The position numbers and the translations under genes are program-made. From NCBI GenBank assembly GCA_023247795.1, contig JAHFFT010000024.1:1-33400 (forward strand): a stretch of 33,400 bases of DNA, read 5' to 3'. The DNA is from Candidatus Omnitrophota bacterium (GTDB taxonomy: Bacteria; Omnitrophota; Gorgyraeia; Zapsychrales; JANLHA01). The notes under the pieces were generated by a model. It was not told the DNA's origin, made no database searches, and saw only the letters and a list, made by a program, of their open reading frames with translations. Positions 32,548 to 33,400 of this stretch are shown piece after piece; within the stretch, counting starts at the first letter, position 1, and every line of letters starts with the position of its first letter.

Positions 32548-33129
32548 TTATGGCTGTTTTCGATCCCTTTGGCGAGAGGAGGAATGCAGTGAATCCATTG
32601 CGTTCTGCTCTAAGGGAAAATAGGTCTTGACGATGTTCTCAAAACCAAAACTGTAGATCTGAAGGGGCACTTGCGATAACCGCCATCCGGAATAAGAATT
32701 TTGCACATTTTTGCTAAGCATTTCCTTTCCAGGAACCAGCAACAAAATGATCGTTAGACCGGCGACCAGCACACTGCGTAAAGCACCCAGCAACACCCCC
32801 CCAAACCGACTTAAAAAATTCAATTCCTCGCCGCTGATCCAGAGGCTCACGAGTGACCGAATGCCGTTAAAGACAATAAGGGTAACGATCCAGATCAAAA
32901 CAAAAGCCGCTATCTCACAAATGCTGACGGGAACATGTCCGCGATCGCGTAAAATGACCGCCAACTTCAAATAATAGTGAATACTGAAAAATATAGCAAA
33001 GAACATTCCCAACAGCTTAAAGAACTCGATAAAAATTCCTTTAGCCGCTCCCTTCCAGATGCAACGCAATAGGATACAAATACTTAGAACATCGACCCAA
33101 TTGATCTGAGATAGGATTTCTTTTAACAT
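32548..33129 (-). CDS. CvpA family membrane protein
   Basis: The product has 193 residues with about four membrane helices. Family traits are INWVDVLSICILLRCIWKGAAKGIFIEFFKLLGMFFAIFFSIHYY at the start and SRFGGVLLGALRSVLVAGLTIILLLVPG later, with the conserved G-hhxGxxRG/S arrangement. CvpA is linked to colicin V production and envelope stress in E. coli; its biochemical role is unknown. It is the first gene of the operon that continues with the NIF3-like gene, dnaG and rpoD. The ATG lacks a Shine-Dalgarno sequence and the leader is only about 20 bases, so it may be translated as a near-leaderless message. Confidence 0.88.
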   Translation of the reverse strand: MLKEILSQINWVDVLSICILLRCIWKGAAKGIFIEFFKLLGMFFAIFFSIHYYLKLAVILRDRGHVPVSICEIAAFVLIWIVTLIVFNGIRSLVSLWISGEELNFLSRFGGVLLGALRSVLVAGLTIILLLVPGKEMLSKNVQNSYSGWRLSQVPLQIYSFGFENIVKTYFPLEQNAMDSLHSSSRQRDRKQP

Positions 33130-33138
33130 ATTGATATC

Positions 33139-33150
33139 GTTAACGTTAAC
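33139..33150. promoter_or_regulatory. Palindrome at the start of the dnaG-rpoD operon transcript
   Basis: GTTAACGTTAAC is a perfect 12-base palindrome. It lies exactly where transcription from the promoter at 33157-33185 should begin, ten bases before the cvpA ATG. Such a position is typical of a repressor operator; the regulator is unknown. Confidence 0.5.
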
Positions 33151-33156
33151 TGGTGA

Positions 33157-33185
33157 AGTATAACATATGCAAATAACGGTGTCAA
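33157..33185 (-). promoter_or_regulatory. Sigma-70 promoter for cvpA-nif3-dnaG-rpoD
   Basis: A perfect TTGACA (33180-33185), a 17-base spacer and TATACT (33157-33162) on the minus strand give a near-consensus promoter. Transcription should start near 33150, giving a very short leader before the cvpA ATG at 33129. Confidence 0.85.
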
Positions 33186-33186
33186 G

Positions 33187-33220
33187 AAAACGCTTTCCAT
33201 AATTTTAGCGTTTTCCATAA
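33187..33220. repeat. Inverted and direct repeat in the divergent region
   Basis: AAAACGCT (33187-33194) and AGCGTTTT (33207-33214) form an inverted repeat with a 12-base loop. TTTCCATAA occurs twice (33194-33202 and 33212-33220), 18 bases apart. It lies just upstream of the minus-strand promoter and before the plus-strand promoters, so it could be a shared regulator site. Confidence 0.45.
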
Positions 33221-33268
33221 ACATAAATATATGCTAAATAAAGAGTTATGGCTATTGCCCTGCGCCGA

Positions 33269-33313
33269 TGTTATAATGGCGCTCTTGACATTTTCCGGCG
33301 AACATGCTATGGT
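33269..33313 (+). promoter_or_regulatory. Two candidate plus-strand promoters for the gene at the right edge
   Basis: The first is an extended -10, TGTTATAAT (33269-33277), with no good -35. The second is TTGACA (33285-33290), a 17-base spacer and TATGGT (33308-33313), with the TG of an extended -10 in front. They would drive the gene starting at 33337. Confidence 0.65.
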
Positions 33314-33336
33314 CTAACAAATTTTGATCAGAAAAA

Positions 33337-33400
33337 ATGACACCATTTCAAGAAGAAGAAATCAAGCACCAGCGCGATCAAGCCTTTCGTGAACTCGCCG
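33337..33400 (+). CDS. Partial unknown protein, first codons only (runs off the right edge)
   Basis: Only 21 codons are in the window. They start at ATG 33337 and read MTPFQEEEIKHQRDQAFREL, a charged and probably helical beginning. No function can be given. Two plausible plus-strand promoters lie 25-70 bases upstream, which supports a real start, but the ribosome binding site is weak. The gene is divergent from cvpA. Confidence 0.5.
   Translation, partial: MTPFQEEEIKHQRDQAFRELA

Noticed and set aside
1..33400. CRISPR arrays, phage genes, IS elements or a defence island
   Set aside because: No regularly spaced repeats, cas genes, integrases or transposases were seen; the window is mainly housekeeping genes.

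Overview
The window looks like chromosome of a diderm (Gram-negative type) bacterium from an uncultured lineage. Genes for an Mla-like lipid transport system with an MCE-domain protein, several predicted lipoprotein or secreted proteins, LipA, ZnuABC and KdpFABC point to a diderm. Frequent TTG starts, tRNAs without encoded CCA, a primase with a degenerate zinc motif and the overall gene mix would fit Candidatus Omnitrophota or a relative. That placement is inference from general resemblance, not a computed result.

Layout. Nearly everything lies on the minus strand, so transcription reads from high to low coordinates. At the left edge there is a partial Gfo/Idh/MocA oxidoreductase (-), then a divergent plus-strand pair of unknown membrane genes (362-2157) that runs tail-to-tail into greA. 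Positions 2126-3520 hold greA, a PC4/YdbC-like small protein, ybaB and yggT. Positions 3695-9757 look like one long, tightly coupled operon read from a strong promoter at 9848-9876: trxA, panD, def, lipA, a YbhN-type flippase-like protein, a YacP-type NYN nuclease, then mlaE, a small lipoprotein, mlaF and mlaD. Positions 9887-12750 are a zinc uptake operon (zur-znuA-znuC-znuB) with its own promoter and a Fur-type operator candidate. Positions 12809-17584 are the Kdp potassium pump, including two very small membrane genes (kdpF and an upstream 32-residue protein).

Positions 17681-25156 form a long overlapping run: yebC, ruvC, ruvA, scpB, then an aromatic amino acid block (pheA, a hisC-type aminotransferase, aroF, tyrA) and cmk. 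Next come rnpB (RNase P RNA), rnhA, a C4 zinc-ribbon coiled-coil protein and two tRNAs (25219-26962), a secreted hypothetical protein, and the macromolecular synthesis cluster cvpA - NIF3-like - dnaG - rpoD (28201-33129). The cluster has a consensus promoter upstream and a rho-independent terminator behind rpoD. A new plus-strand gene begins at the right edge.

The most notable points are these. (1) The 3' end of rnhA is embedded in the 5' part of the RNase P RNA gene, including helix P1 and the conserved CR-I element. (2) A 148-bp palindromic repeat is inserted in frame between the start codon and the signal-peptide core of the secreted protein. (3) Two copies of a GGGACAGTCCC palindrome each supply the last codons and the stop of a gene (ruvC and cmk). 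(4) The DnaG primase has lost three of its four usual zinc ligands. I found no CRISPR array, phage or IS transposase; the unusual biology here is in the overlaps and small repeats rather than in a defence island.
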